This document shows, one piece after another, positions 9,001-18,954 of a stretch of DNA of 64,000 bases. Under the pieces are notes generated by a model. It was not told the origin of the DNA and searched no databases. It saw only the letters and a list, made by a program, of their open reading frames with translations. The DNA is from Gracilibacillus salinarum (lineage in GTDB: Bacteria; Bacillota; Bacilli; Bacillales; Amphibacillaceae). The stretch spans positions 1,612,001-1,676,000 of the forward strand of contig NZ_CP095071.1 in NCBI RefSeq assembly GCF_022919575.1, given 5' to 3'. The translations under genes were made by a program, and so were the position numbers. Within the stretch, counting starts at the first letter, position 1, and each line of letters starts with the position of its first letter.

Positions 9001-9693
9001 AAAAACCGGGCATAACTCGCCCGGTTCTAATTAATTTTTACAACTACCTATAATATGGATTATGTCAACTAACTTCGAAGTCGTCATTTTGAAATGTTTC
9101 GTGTGCTGGCATAGCGCTCCAGCCAACCACTTCGCGTCCTGCGGGGCACGGCTGAAGCTAACTTTGTGAAGAAAGATCGCTTCACAAAGTGGATCTTCAG
9201 CGCCTGCATAATCCCGCGGGAGTCTACGTGGTTGGCCTACGCTAGGATGTGGAATCTACACCATTTGTAAGAGCTAGCATGTTGATCACTGTATATATAA
9301 CAGGAACTGAGTGATTAACATTATGCCTAGAACCACTGCTTTTTGCTGTTCCATACGTTGTAGCACTTCCCTAAAGCGTAGGAAATAGACGGAGTCTCCC
9401 GTGGAATCAGCACGAGCTGAAGATCCACTTCATTTGTGCCTGCGTCTGCAAGTATCGCTTCGAAGTGAGCTTCCTCGGCACAAGGCAGCACAGATGCTGT
9501 TCAAGTAGTAGCCTAGCTGAAGCCGTGCGCACAGGACGCGGAGCCTATTTCTGGAGCTTTGCTATGCACATAATAACTATCAAAATAACCACAAAGTGTG
9601 ATAGTTTCACTTTACATAATCCATATGATAGGAACTCTATTTCATTTTCAATCTGATTACTGCTGTGACTGCACTTTTTTGCTTTCTTTACTG
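9001..9693. mobile_element. Repeat B copy 1: MITE-like mosaic element (inverted ends 9047-9065 and 9614-9632)
   Basis: Fills the 770-bp gap between the ligase-like and lactate permease genes. CCTATAATATGGATTATGT (9047-9065) and ACATAATCCATATGATAGG (9614-9632) are inverted copies with one mismatch, 586 bp end to end. Inside are GC-richer blocks (AACCACTTCGCGTCCTGCGG; GGAGCCTATTTCTGGAGCTT) and a hairpin CACTTTGTGAAG/CTTCACAAAGTG. Flanks also recur in the other copies: a CCGGGC/GCCCGG hairpin on the left and GATTACTGCTGTGACTGCA on the right. No transposase; the short open frames inside it look non-coding. Confidence 0.75.
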
Positions 9694-9695
9694 AC

Positions 9696-9722
9696 AACAA
9701 AACCTCACTACTTTCGTGAGGC
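9696..9722 (-). terminator. Terminator of the lactate permease gene
   Basis: On the minus strand GCCTCAC-GAAAGTA-GTGAGG followed by TTTTGTTG, directly after the stop codon. Confidence 0.7.
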
Positions 9723-11372
9723 TTACCAGAGAAATGCCAATATGCTGGCGATAACGGAATAGATCACCATGGGGATGAGTGTCATGCGGATGATTTGACC
9801 TTCTTTGCCGATTAATCCGACGACAGATGCTGCTGCCACGACATTGACGACGCAAATCATGTTGCCTGCATTTGCACCTAAAACTTGCAGGCTGACGATT
9901 TCGGTCGGATCGAGGCCGGCATGATCGGCAACGGAAAACTGGAATAAGGAGAACATCATGTTACTAAAGGTCGCACTACCTGAGATAAAGGAACCTAGCG
10001 CACCAATAAACGGCGTCATTAACGGCCAGCTGGCTCCTAATAAATCCGACGCTTGATAGGCGAGTTCGACTGGCATGCTTTCCAAACCAGCATGATTCAC
10101 ACCAGAATTAATAAAAATACGCACCATCGGAACAGCGGTGAACAGTGTAATCGACGTACCGATTAACGTTTTTCCAGACACAGACAATGCTTGGCTGAAC
10201 GCGCTCAGACTCATTTTGTGATAAAAAAAGGTGACAGCAACGACAACCAGAAAAATCGTTCCAGGTAAATATAATGGTTCAAAGACAGCCGATATCGTCG
10301 TTCCTAAAATATTTTCCCAACCTATTTTAGCGCTTATCAGCCATTGTTTAAACGGAAGTGCATTCAACCTGCTGAGCACTAATAACAAACCGAGTAAAAC
10401 ATAAGGAACCCACGCCTTTACTAACGACATAGAAGCGGTTTTTTCTTTATCAGCGATAGGCAGATCACCTAACCATCCAGCTGGCCACGTTCCCCGATCC
10501 GCAAAATCCCAAGTCGATTTCGGCATCATCCACCCTTGCTTAATCACAAAAAGGACAAGCAGCAATCCGACCAGACCACCGACAATAGATGGGAACTCTG
10601 GACCGATCACGGTCGCTACGATAAAAGCTGGCACAGTGAAACTTAGACCAGCAAATAAAGCAAAACGCCAGATCACGAAGCCTTGTTTCCATGATTTTTC
10701 TTTTCCGAAATAGCGGGTGAGGATGACGACCATGATCAAAGGCATTAATGTACCAGTGATTAGGTCGAACTGCATCACCTGGCTGGCAACTGTTTTGGCG
10801 TATGTATCCAGCGAAGTATCTCCTAAGAAATTAGCCGCTAACGGAGCGATGTCTCCGCCTTCCATTAACCCTTGCTGAACACCGACAATAATTGGCGTTC
10901 CAACCGCACCAAACGAAACCGGACTGCTGTCTGCAATCAAGGCCAGCACTACGGCAGCTAATGGTGGAAATCCCAGCACGACTAATAAGGGAGCCACAAT
11001 AGCCGCTGGTGTACCAAATCCGGCAGATCCTTCAATAAAAGCGCCAAATAACCAGGCAATCAGAATTAACTGCACGCGACGATCCGGTGTGACCCCCATA
11101 AAGAAAGCTCGAATGGTATCAATGGCACCACTTTTCTGTAAAGTATTTAACAATAAGATCGCACCAAACACGATATATAAAATAGAAATACCAATTAAAA
11201 CGCCTTCCACAATGGATGCACTAATCTGAACGGCTGGAACCTTCCAGTAAAAAAAGGCAAGAACAGCGGTCACTGCCAGACTAATTGGCATCGCCTTCAT
11301 CGCAGGCATTCGAAGCAATACTAAAAATAGAAAAACAGCCAAAATAGGTGTTAAAGCTACCATCGTCATCAT
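9723..11372 (-). CDS. L-lactate permease (LctP family)
   Basis: Cytoplasmic-membrane transporter of 549 residues, close to the usual 540-560 for LctP/LldP proton-coupled lactate (and glycolate) permeases. About 12-14 hydrophobic spans are visible. Conserved family segments include [15 protein letters not shown] (about 110-124), [11 protein letters not shown] and the C-terminal [22 protein letters not shown]. The start ATG at 11372 follows GGGGTGAG. It is transcribed alone, with a terminator at its 3' end. No lactate utilisation genes (lutABC) are adjacent. Confidence 0.92.
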   Translation of the reverse strand: MMTMVALTPILAVFLFLVLLRMPAMKAMPISLAVTAVLAFFYWKVPAVQISASIVEGVLIGISILYIVFGAILLLNTLQKSGAIDTIRAFFMGVTPDRRVQLILIAWLFGAFIEGSAGFGTPAAIVAPLLVVLGFPPLAAVVLALIADSSPVSFGAVGTPIIVGVQQGLMEGGDIAPLAANFLGDTSLDTYAKTVASQVMQFDLITGTLMPLIMVVILTRYFGKEKSWKQGFVIWRFALFAGLSFTVPAFIVATVIGPEFPSIVGGLVGLLLVLFVIKQGWMMPKSTWDFADRGTWPAGWLGDLPIADKEKTASMSLVKAWVPYVLLGLLLVLSRLNALPFKQWLISAKIGWENILGTTISAVFEPLYLPGTIFLVVVAVTFFYHKMSLSAFSQALSVSGKTLIGTSITLFTAVPMVRIFINSGVNHAGLESMPVELAYQASDLLGASWPLMTPFIGALGSFISGSATFSNMMFSLFQFSVADHAGLDPTEIVSLQVLGANAGNMICVVNVVAAASVVGLIGKEGQIIRMTLIPMVIYSVIASILAFLW

Positions 11373-11431
11373 ACGCTCACCCCATTATTTTCTTATATGT
11401 TCATTATATCACAAACTTTCCCTTAAAATGA

Positions 11432-11465
11432 TGCCCACTCTGTTAAAAAGTGGGCATTTTTTGTG
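11432..11465. terminator. Intrinsic terminator after the D-amino acid aminotransferase gene
   Basis: ATGCCCACT (11432-11440) pairs with AGTGGGCAT (11450-11458). T-runs lie on both sides; it follows the minus-strand aminotransferase gene. Confidence 0.75.
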
Positions 11466-11469
11466 AACA

Positions 11470-12327
11470 TTATTCTAAATCGTCATAGACACGTTTGCGA
11501 TAGTATTGCTGTAACTGTCTGGTGACAGGTCCAACCGTATGACTTCCAACCTGATTCTCATCAATGTGTGTCACCGGCACTACTTCCATCGGTGTAGCAG
11601 TCAGGAAACACTCATCTGCCTCTTGCAGTTCCTCCACACTAAACATTTCTTCTACGACCGGAATATCAAGCTCTGACGCTAACTTGATTACTTTTTTCCT
11701 CGTGATGCCGCCAAGGATATAGTTATTAGCAGGGTGAGTATGAATCGTTCCATCCTTTATCATGTAAAAATTGGACGCGCCACATTCCCGGACCATGCCA
11801 TCACGGTAAAAAAGCGGTTCGTAAAATCCATTACGCTGTGCCTTCGTTCTCGCGAGCACATTTCCCAATAAATTCAGTGACTTTATATCACAACGGAGCC
11901 AGCGAATGTCTTCCTGCAATGTCACACGCACGCCATTCTCCCACTTTTCCAGCGGCTGATCGAACTTGTTCACCGTTGCATAAAAGATCGCATCCAGTTC
12001 CTCGTCATATACGTGATCACGTGGCTGCATCCCCCGTGTTACTTGCAAATACAACTTGCCGTCCGCTGTAAAATTATTTTGCGCCACCAATCTTTTCAAC
12101 AACTCTTTGATCTCTGTGCGTGTAAAAGGCGGACGAATAGCTAGCTGTTCCATCGAATAAAATAGGCGGTCTAGATGCCAATCTAACACATGGAACTTTC
12201 CATCATAGATCCGAATAACTTCATAAACGCCATCACCAAACTGATAGCCTCGGTCCTCGAACGAAACGAGCGCATTTTCCGGCTTTCTTTCCACTATCTC
12301 GTGGTTCCATAACATACATTCTGTCAC
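11470..12327 (-). CDS. dat: D-amino acid aminotransferase
   Basis: PLP enzyme of fold type IV, 285 residues, which interconverts D-alanine and 2-oxoglutarate with pyruvate and D-glutamate and supplies D-amino acids for peptidoglycan. The PLP lysine is K149 in CDIKSLNLLGNVLA, the exact D-AAT signature. The N-terminal SFEDRGYQFGDGVYEVIRIY block and the substrate-binding region after ECGASNFYMI are typical. GTG 12327 is the likely start (GGAGG eight bases upstream). Its own terminator follows; the quinone oxidoreductase gene is 16 bases upstream, so the two are probably co-transcribed. Confidence 0.93.
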   Translation of the reverse strand: MTECMLWNHEIVERKPENALVSFEDRGYQFGDGVYEVIRIYDGKFHVLDWHLDRLFYSMEQLAIRPPFTRTEIKELLKRLVAQNNFTADGKLYLQVTRGMQPRDHVYDEELDAIFYATVNKFDQPLEKWENGVRVTLQEDIRWLRCDIKSLNLLGNVLARTKAQRNGFYEPLFYRDGMVRECGASNFYMIKDGTIHTHPANNYILGGITRKKVIKLASELDIPVVEEMFSVEELQEADECFLTATPMEVVPVTHIDENQVGSHTVGPVTRQLQQYYRKRVYDDLE

Positions 12328-12343
12328 ACCAGCAGCCTCCTCT

Positions 12344-13321
12344 TTATCGTACTTTTAAAATAATTTTACCTATGTTTTTGTTGGCTTCCATATGGCGATG
12401 AGCATCTGCCACTTCTTCTATTGGAAATACTTGATCCACTATCGGTTTGATCGACTTATTCTCAAAATAATCACTTGTCTTTTTCAGAAAGTCATCGGAT
12501 AGTTCTGCTTTGTATTGATCGCTTCTTGGCGTTAACAATGTACCGGTAAGCTGAATCCGTTTGGCCATCAGTTCCATCAATGAAATCGATTCTACTTTGC
12601 TGCCACCTAAGACGCCGATCAACACCCAGCGACCATCGATAGCGATACTGCGATAATTTTTCTGCCAATAATTCGCTCCGACAAAGTCAAGAATTACATC
12701 GGCACCTTTTTGGTCAGTCGCTTGTAATACTTCTTCCTCAAAGGACTGTGTTTTGTAATTAATTGCGACATCGGCACCTAGCTCTTTGCAAACAGCCAAC
12801 TTCTCTTCCGACCCAGCGGTGACAATAACACGCGCGTCAGACAGTGTCTTCGCTAACTGAATTGCCGCCGTACCGACGCCACTTCCACCGGCATGGATCA
12901 GAACCGTTTCACCTTTCTGCAATTTTCCGATCCAATAAAGTGTTTGATAGGCGGTCAAAAACACTTCCGGAATAGCTGCTGCCTGTTCAAACGAAAGTTC
13001 GGCTGGAATACTCATTGCCCGATCAACAGGCATGGCTACTTTCTCCGCGTAGGCGCCACCGTTGACTAATCCCATCACCCGTTCTCCTACTGTAAACTGA
13101 TCATGACCATTCGGATTGATGACAACGCCAGCGACCTCGACACCAATGATCGGATTCTCCGCATAACCGATTTTCCCTTCACGGTTTAAAATATCGGTAC
13201 GATTCATTGCTGTTGCATGCACTTCGATTAACATTTCTCCTGGAGCTACTGTTGGCTCATTCTGTTCAGCATAGGTGAGTTGCTCTGCTCCACCTGGTTC
13301 TTTTGCGATTACTGCTTTCAT
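12344..13321 (-). CDS. NAD(P)H:quinone oxidoreductase-like medium-chain dehydrogenase (PIG3/QOR type)
   Basis: Cytoplasmic NADPH-dependent oxidoreductase of the zinc-free MDR superfamily, 325 residues. The GroES-like N-terminal domain (about 28-120) is followed by a Rossmann fold with the nucleotide motif HAGGSGVGTAAIQLAK (about 142-157). The structural zinc cysteines of true alcohol dehydrogenases are absent. The best family match is the PIG3-type quinone reductase. ATG 13321 has GAAGGAGGA upstream. The substrate cannot be told from sequence. Confidence 0.85.
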   Translation of the reverse strand: MKAVIAKEPGGAEQLTYAEQNEPTVAPGEMLIEVHATAMNRTDILNREGKIGYAENPIIGVEVAGVVINPNGHDQFTVGERVMGLVNGGAYAEKVAMPVDRAMSIPAELSFEQAAAIPEVFLTAYQTLYWIGKLQKGETVLIHAGGSGVGTAAIQLAKTLSDARVIVTAGSEEKLAVCKELGADVAINYKTQSFEEEVLQATDQKGADVILDFVGANYWQKNYRSIAIDGRWVLIGVLGGSKVESISLMELMAKRIQLTGTLLTPRSDQYKAELSDDFLKKTSDYFENKSIKPIVDQVFPIEEVADAHRHMEANKNIGKIILKVR

Positions 13322-13402
13322 TTCTATTCCTCCTTCACTATAGTCCTCGTGTTGTAGCGAGAGCTTAGTCCACTAATACTTTATATTTCCTAATGTATAA
13401 GG

Positions 13403-13431
13403 AAAAAAACGTAGAGCTACACTACTCTACG
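13403..13431 (-). terminator. Terminator overlapping the end of the zinc-ribbon gene
   Basis: On the minus strand CGTAGAG-TAGTGTAG-CTCTACG followed by seven T. The first arm includes the stop codon region of the small gene. Confidence 0.75.
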
Positions 13432-13585
13432 CTTTTCGAAAAGCCCGTCTCTCTGCATACGTCACACATTTGAAACAGACAGGCACTTTTTGGTCTTGAT
13501 CGTTATAATAATAAGTCGGTTTGACTGGTTTCTTGCCACACATTGCACATTTTTTTGGTTGGAACAAGCGTTTAAAGAAGTTCAC
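13427..13585 (-). CDS. Small zinc-ribbon protein (52 residues)
   Basis: Short basic cytoplasmic protein with two CxxC knuckles (CAMCGKK and CFKC), a likely zinc ribbon. The frame is open further upstream, but GTG 13585 has GGAGG eight bases before it, giving MNFFKRLFQPKKCAMCGKKP. A strong terminator follows directly. I do not recognise a named family, and the function is unknown. Confidence 0.7.
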   Translation of the reverse strand: MNFFKRLFQPKKCAMCGKKPVKPTYYYNDQDQKVPVCFKCVTYAERRAFRKA

Positions 13586-13636
13586 TTCCAATCCCTCCAC
13601 CCCTATTATAACAACGAGAACCACTTGATTACATTA

Positions 13637-15865
13637 TTATGATCGGATATACTTTTTTAGTTCGATCAAAGATACCGGCTCTGAGTAATAATACCCTTGT
13701 CCATAATCACAATCCAGCCGATGCAAAATATTTCGCTGCCAATCCGCTTCGATTCCTTCTGCTACCACTTTCAAATGAAGATTGGCACCGATATCGATCA
13801 TTGTTTTAACAATCGCTAAACTGGTTTTATCCTCTACACCTTTAATAAAATGTTTATCGACCTTTAATTTATCGATCGGCAGCTCTTTTAGCAGATAGAG
13901 GGATGAATATCCTGTGCCGAAATCATCAATCACAATGCCGATTCCTACATCATGTAAGGACTGCAAAATCATTTTTGACGTATCAATGTTTTGCATCAGG
14001 CTCTCAATGATTTCTAATTCGAGATATTGCGGGGGTAATCCGGTCTCTTCTAAGACAGTTTTCACTGTTTTTACAAAACGGCGTTCCAATTGTTTTGGCG
14101 AGACATTGACTGCCACCGTTAAGTCATGAAAACCTGCTTCATGTAATTGTTTTATATCGTAACATGCCTTGCGCAATACCCATTCACCAATTTTATGTAT
14201 TTGACCAGTTTCTTCGGCAATCGGGATGAATTCCGTCGGTGATACTTCTCCCATTGTCGGATGAACCCATCTAACCAGTGCTTCCACCCCAACTGGCGTA
14301 TCCGAAGACAGACTGACGATCGGCTGATATACCACTGTAAATTGCTCTTCCACGATCGCCTTTTCTAATTTCATTTCCAGGGTCAGCTTACGCATGATTC
14401 GTCGATGCAACACTTCATCAAAAAAGTAGTAGCGATTCTTACCGAGACGCTTTGCCTGATACATCGCGGCATCGGCATGCTTCATTAACTGTTCCTCCGT
14501 CATCGCATCTTCCGGATAAAAGCTAATACCAATACTTGGAGTTAAACTAACTTCATATTGTTCCAGGTGAAAGGGGCTGGAAAAGACAGCCAATATCGCA
14601 TTGGATACTTCTCTCATTTTATCCACGGAGGCTTCGGGAACCAGCATAATAAACTCATCACCACCAATCCGGTATACCTCCGCTCCTCCCGTCACAACTT
14701 TACGGAGACGTATTGCCGCTTCCAGTAAAACTTGGTCACCAGCTTGATGCCCCAGACTGTCATTAATGTTCTTGAATCGATCGAGATCCATTAACAGGAC
14801 AGCAAGCGGCTGCCCTTGTTTACGCAGTTTCTTCGATTCTTCGGTAAAACTGACACGATTCTTCAGTCCAGTTAATGCATCGTGATAAGCAAGATAACGA
14901 TATTCACGAACCAGTTGTGTATTCTTTTTCATCACCATCAGCTGCCTCGCTACCAGCATGATAAAGACAATCATTAACCCGAGACTTAGTGCATTCCATT
15001 CCCAATGATAACTCTGCAACATGAACAGCATCAGTACTAACACAGACAAATAAGGGAAAAACGTAACCTTCCGTTCTTCGTTTTTTAAGAAGTTCCAATC
15101 TGCAGTCGGCAGCTGAAGTTGCACCAGTTTTCCTGAAGTACCAATCAACAGTAAGGAAAATAGCCATATTGCATCAATCAAATCAAACCAAGCATGCCAT
15201 TGATTCATTTCCGCAATCACCAGAAACATAATCGCCAAGATATGAAAAAATACACCTGCTATAAAAAATGCCATGGCTCCTCTTTGTTTGCTGAAGAATA
15301 TGAGATAGTATAATGTCGTAATGCCGAACATGATTACTAATAAACAAACTTGCAAAGCAATAATAATTCCCTGTATCAAAATCGAATGTTCTGCGTAGAA
15401 AATAACCGGTTGAAAAAGATAATGTATACAAATCACTGTGATAAAAATCATAAAGATGAAAATGTTGAACAAAAACGGACTCGTCGACACATCTGTTTCT
15501 AATAATTTAATCTTATGTAAAACGGCAAGCAATAACAGACTGTAAGTCACAAACCAACCTAATAATGACAGCAGCGGAAAACTGTTTCCCCCACTCAAAA
15601 GTATATCAGCAAGTAAAGTCAGGTTGGCCACCACATAAGCTGCCATCGATAAACCTATCCATAGCCAAAATCGTTGCTGGCTTTGATCTGACTGACGGTA
15701 GGCCTGATGAATCCATCTGCCACTTATACATACTGCCACTATCGGTGCTGTTGTCGACACAATCTCCCGCCAAAAAGAAGCTCCTTCTAACAACGTCAAC
15801 AGGATGTAATAAACAACTGTAATCAGTACCAGTATCGTTACTAGTTTTTTCATCTCTTTATGCAC
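13637..15865 (-). CDS. Membrane GGDEF-EAL protein (c-di-GMP cyclase/phosphodiesterase)
   Basis: 742 residues. About eight to ten membrane spans fill residues 8-310, followed by a GGDEF domain (intact IGGDEFIML) and an EAL domain with GVEALVRWVHP, the DDFGTGYSSL loop and VVAEGIE. The catalytic motifs of both domains therefore look intact, so it could make or degrade c-di-GMP; which dominates cannot be read from sequence. The start is GTG 15865 with AGGAGG seven bases upstream. It stands 29 bases downstream of the VOC gene. The N-terminal membrane part resembles no named sensor domain that I recognise. Confidence 0.93.
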   Translation of the reverse strand: MHKEMKKLVTILVLITVVYYILLTLLEGASFWREIVSTTAPIVAVCISGRWIHQAYRQSDQSQQRFWLWIGLSMAAYVVANLTLLADILLSGGNSFPLLSLLGWFVTYSLLLLAVLHKIKLLETDVSTSPFLFNIFIFMIFITVICIHYLFQPVIFYAEHSILIQGIIIALQVCLLVIMFGITTLYYLIFFSKQRGAMAFFIAGVFFHILAIMFLVIAEMNQWHAWFDLIDAIWLFSLLLIGTSGKLVQLQLPTADWNFLKNEERKVTFFPYLSVLVLMLFMLQSYHWEWNALSLGLMIVFIMLVARQLMVMKKNTQLVREYRYLAYHDALTGLKNRVSFTEESKKLRKQGQPLAVLLMDLDRFKNINDSLGHQAGDQVLLEAAIRLRKVVTGGAEVYRIGGDEFIMLVPEASVDKMREVSNAILAVFSSPFHLEQYEVSLTPSIGISFYPEDAMTEEQLMKHADAAMYQAKRLGKNRYYFFDEVLHRRIMRKLTLEMKLEKAIVEEQFTVVYQPIVSLSSDTPVGVEALVRWVHPTMGEVSPTEFIPIAEETGQIHKIGEWVLRKACYDIKQLHEAGFHDLTVAVNVSPKQLERRFVKTVKTVLEETGLPPQYLELEIIESLMQNIDTSKMILQSLHDVGIGIVIDDFGTGYSSLYLLKELPIDKLKVDKHFIKGVEDKTSLAIVKTMIDIGANLHLKVVAEGIEADWQRNILHRLDCDYGQGYYYSEPVSLIELKKYIRS

Positions 15866-15894
15866 AGTTTCACCTCCTTTTTCTACGTATCTGA

Positions 15895-16278
15895 CTAGTT
15901 TTCGTATAGTTCGATAGGTAATTGATCAGGATCTTGAAAAAAAGTAAATCGTTTCCCTGTAATCGGGTCCGTTCTAATCCCTTCCACTTCTATCCCTTGT
16001 TTCTGCAGGTGTGTCACCGTTTCTACCAAGTTGTCCACGGTAAAAGCAAGATGACGAAGACCTTGTGCTTCCGGATAACTGGGTCGTTCAGGCGCATCCG
16101 GAAATGAAAATAACTCGAGCAGATAAGTCCCATTCAACGCTAAATCCAACTTGTATGACTTCCGCTCCTCACGATATACTTCACGAATTTCAGTAAAACC
16201 TAGCTTTTTTATATAAAAATCCTTGGAAACAGCATAATTGGAACAAATAATTGCAAGGTGATGAATTCCATTAAACAT
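15895..16278 (-). CDS. VOC/glyoxalase-family protein
   Basis: Cytoplasmic metalloenzyme-like protein of 127 residues with the beta-alpha-beta-beta-beta VOC fold: HHLAIICSNYAVSKDFYIKKLGF at the N-terminus and LRHLAFTVDN and QDPDQLPIELYE later. Candidate metal ligands are the N-terminal His, the central His of LRHLAF and the C-terminal Glu. It resembles the GloA2/YaeR-type group rather than classical GloA. ATG 16278 is favoured by AAGGAG eight bases upstream. Substrate unknown. Confidence 0.85.
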   Translation of the reverse strand: MFNGIHHLAIICSNYAVSKDFYIKKLGFTEIREVYREERKSYKLDLALNGTYLLELFSFPDAPERPSYPEAQGLRHLAFTVDNLVETVTHLQKQGIEVEGIRTDPITGKRFTFFQDPDQLPIELYEN

Positions 16279-16457
16279 GATATGCACTCCTTTATTCAGC
16301 TTTTATTTTACCATAAAATGAGAGAGCTTTTTACAGCTAATTTACAACATGATAATGTTTCCAGTTCATTGCCGGAATCATGCATTTTTTATTTCGAATG
16401 AAACACGTTTGTTTTACAGAAACTATCGCTACATCTTTGTTAAAAGGAGCAAACACT

Positions 16458-17363
16458 ATGAAAAAGACGATTCTCATGATGATTGGATTGTCCTTCCTAT
16501 GCAGTCAACCTGCGATGGCTATGCCAGACAGCGAGCTATTTCCACGAAATGAAACCTTTGATATCAATGAATGCCAACGCTGGACAGATGAAATTCGTGA
16601 TTTTGGTGTATCAAAGAAGGATAAAGCTGAGAAAGTGACAGTCCTGATGTATCATCGGATTGTCCCGGAAGATTCCATCAGCAGAATCCATAAACAGTAT
16701 AATGGAAACTTAATTTCCGAAGTGATTTTACAGTCCGATTTTCAGGAACAGATTGAATTTTTAAAAGAAGAGGGATATACGACGTTAACGTTAAAAGAAT
16801 TAGAAATGTTTATTGCTGGGAAGTTGGCTATTCCGAAAAAGAGTGTTGTCCTCACATTCGATGATGGTTTTATCGAAAACACTTTGGAGGTGGCACCTAC
16901 GCTTCGCGCCAACGGATTTAATGCAGCAAGCTTTGTCATAACCGGCGCCGTCAGAAAAGAGGACTACGAGTACGATCCCGGTAAATATCAGTACTACACG
17001 TTAGAAGATATGCAAAACAGCTGTGACATTTTTGAGTTCGAAAGCCACACTTATCATTTTCATAAACGCACCAACCGTGATAAAGCCTATTTAGTCGCCT
17101 TGACCTCCGACCTTATCAAAAAAGATATTGCAACTAGCATCTACAATCTGGATGGTAATAAACAAGCCTTTGCCGCTCCATACGGGGCATACAACAATAG
17201 AGTGGTCAGTATACTAAAAGACCTCGGTATTCATATGGCGTTTACCGTCAATCCCGATGATGTCGTCCCTGGAACCACAAACATCTATGAAATTCCCAGA
17301 AGAGAAGTGAAACCAGACGATTCTTTGGATGATTTTAAAGAGAAGATTGGATTCGAAGAGTAG
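16458..17363 (+). CDS. Secreted polysaccharide deacetylase (NodB fold)
   Basis: 301 residues from ATG 16458, which has AAAGGAG upstream and begins a clear signal peptide (cleavage near PAMA-MP, residue 21). The NodB domain has TFDDG (catalytic Asp/metal Asp at about 135/136) and SHTYHFH (metal His at about 197 and 201). The third motif is AAPYGAYN, with Ala in place of the usual Arg. This pattern resembles the IcaB/PgaB-like or YadE-like extracellular deacetylases of N-acetylated glycans. Transcribed alone, with a shared terminator after it. Substrate uncertain (peptidoglycan or exopolysaccharide). Confidence 0.88.
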   Translation: MKKTILMMIGLSFLCSQPAMAMPDSELFPRNETFDINECQRWTDEIRDFGVSKKDKAEKVTVLMYHRIVPEDSISRIHKQYNGNLISEVILQSDFQEQIEFLKEEGYTTLTLKELEMFIAGKLAIPKKSVVLTFDDGFIENTLEVAPTLRANGFNAASFVITGAVRKEDYEYDPGKYQYYTLEDMQNSCDIFEFESHTYHFHKRTNRDKAYLVALTSDLIKKDIATSIYNLDGNKQAFAAPYGAYNNRVVSILKDLGIHMAFTVNPDDVVPGTTNIYEIPRREVKPDDSLDDFKEKIGFEE

Positions 17364-17428
17364 CCATAGGCAATTGAAATGCTTTTACTTTAAGTCGTTA
17401 CTAAATTCGAACACTACGCGCTATAATG

Positions 17429-17465
17429 CAGGCCCTTCTGATCGAAAAAGGGCCTGTTTTTTTTG
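17429..17465. terminator. Terminator between convergent deacetylase and NCS2 permease genes
   Basis: CAGGCCC and GGGCCTG arms followed by nine T on the plus strand. It directly follows the deacetylase gene and lies next to the 3' end of the minus-strand permease gene. Confidence 0.8.
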
Positions 17466-17472
17466 TGAGCTT

Positions 17473-18768
17473 CTATTTGGATTCTTCTTTCCACAATTGC
17501 TCCATGATCATGACTAAAAATGTTCCGACCAACAGGCCATTGCTCATCACATTCTGTACGAGTAACGGTAATTCAGAGAAGACCTCTGCTGGCAGAAACA
17601 TCGTCCCCATCCCGACCAGATAAGCAATCCCCAGAATCGTGACGCGTCGGTTATCAAGCGGATAGTAGTTAACATTACGGATCGCTAATCCTACTAACTG
17701 AATAAACGATGCCATTAAGGCCGCATTAGCGATAGGTGATGGAATGCTTGATATATAGGAGACGATCACCGGAAAGAATCCAATTACCATTAATAGAAAA
17801 GATGCATAGATAAATGGTGTTTTCCGTTTTTGTCCAGTCAATTCTATAAAACCGGCAGACGTGGACAGTGGCACATTGGCAATGGCTGAGAACATGCCGG
17901 CTAACCCGTGATTGAGTCCGAAGACAACCGTTCCACGATTAATCTCCTTTTTGCGATCGTTATTTTTATTACCTAAAATTTGATCAACCGCCACAACAGA
18001 GGCGACGATGTTCGAAAGCAGAATAACAGCTGTAATAAAAGCTATCGGAATCAGACTAATATTAAATTCCGGCATTCCAAATGCGAACACATCTGGCAAT
18101 GCAAATAGTGCCACATCCCCCACTACCGGGGCCTCACCGTTGACAATCACGAAGATAAACCAGCCGATAAATATACCGATAATCATCGAATAATTACTTA
18201 ACCATCCTTTTGAAAAAATCGATAATCCTAGCACGATCATGAACGTTAACGTTGCAATCAATGCTTCTTTTACTTGAATATTCTCGGATCCACCTTGCAG
18301 TCCGAGCATTCCCTCGAGAAACGTACCGCTCAACTGAACGGTTAACAGTAAGAAAAAAGTACCTGTCACTAACGGTGTGAAGATTGGCAGGACATACTGT
18401 GTCAGCTTCAATGCACCGAACAAGAATAAGAAAAGCCCTGTCAGGATCATGGTCGTTTCTAATAAACGTAACGTATCCCCATATGCTGTTCCATTCTGTA
18501 AGCCAGTGGCAGCCATAACTGAGAAAATACTAATCCAGATCCCTGCAGGTCCTTCCATAATCGGCATCTTATGACCAAGTATCGCCTGCAAAAAGGAAGC
18601 CAGTCCCACGACAAAGAAGGTCCGCTGCATCAACCCAGCGATTTCCGGAAAACTTAATTCAAACATGGCTCCTACTACGATGGGTAAGGCAACTGAACTT
18701 GCTAATAAAAAGATAAACCATTGAAATGTTTCCATTGATGTTTGTAAAAATGATGTTTTTTTCATCAT
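17473..18768 (-). CDS. NCS2-family nucleobase permease (xanthine/uracil type)
   Basis: Proton-coupled purine or pyrimidine transporter, about 431 residues with 12-14 membrane spans. The NCS2 signature region is present as NVPLSTSAGFIELTGQKRK, together with GLNHGLAG and the N-terminal QTSMETFQWFIFLLASSVALP. The frame is open to 18807, but ATG 18768 follows TAGGAGCGTTT and begins at the conserved N-terminus. It looks like the YwdJ/PbuX side of the family; the substrate is not assigned. No purine riboswitch or clear PurR box was seen upstream. Divergent from the sigma-factor operon. Confidence 0.85.
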   Translation of the reverse strand: MMKKTSFLQTSMETFQWFIFLLASSVALPIVVGAMFELSFPEIAGLMQRTFFVVGLASFLQAILGHKMPIMEGPAGIWISIFSVMAATGLQNGTAYGDTLRLLETTMILTGLFLFLFGALKLTQYVLPIFTPLVTGTFFLLLTVQLSGTFLEGMLGLQGGSENIQVKEALIATLTFMIVLGLSIFSKGWLSNYSMIIGIFIGWFIFVIVNGEAPVVGDVALFALPDVFAFGMPEFNISLIPIAFITAVILLSNIVASVVAVDQILGNKNNDRKKEINRGTVVFGLNHGLAGMFSAIANVPLSTSAGFIELTGQKRKTPFIYASFLLMVIGFFPVIVSYISSIPSPIANAALMASFIQLVGLAIRNVNYYPLDNRRVTILGIAYLVGMGTMFLPAEVFSELPLLVQNVMSNGLLVGTFLVMIMEQLWKEESK

Positions 18769-18883
18769 AAACGCTCCTACTCTTTCCATTGATTCCTTAT
18801 GTATCATATCATTATGTTAATAGATCAACCAAGCTACTTGTTTATCGTTAACTTCGAATATATCGGATATTTTTATCGAAAAC

Positions 18884-18909
18884 TGTAATGTTTCTAATCC
18901 TGATGCGTC
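18884..18909 (+). promoter_or_regulatory. Predicted ECF-sigma autoregulatory promoter
   Basis: TGTAAT (18884-18889), then 16 bases, then CGTC (18906-18909). This is close to the TGTAAC-N16/17-CGTC pattern used by SigX/SigW-type ECF factors, and the gene directly downstream encodes such a factor. Confidence 0.6.
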
Positions 18910-18954
18910 TAATAAGTAAGAACAGCGAAGATGAAAGAACAAGGAGGTTAAGAG

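Noticed and set aside
9465..9656. 63-codon frame inside repeat B copy 1
   Set aside because: Lies wholly in a non-coding repeat block that recurs elsewhere without the frame being kept.
18769..18883. Purine riboswitch or PurR box upstream of the NCS2 permease gene
   Set aside because: No three-way-junction core and no paired PurR boxes could be recognised in the short leader.
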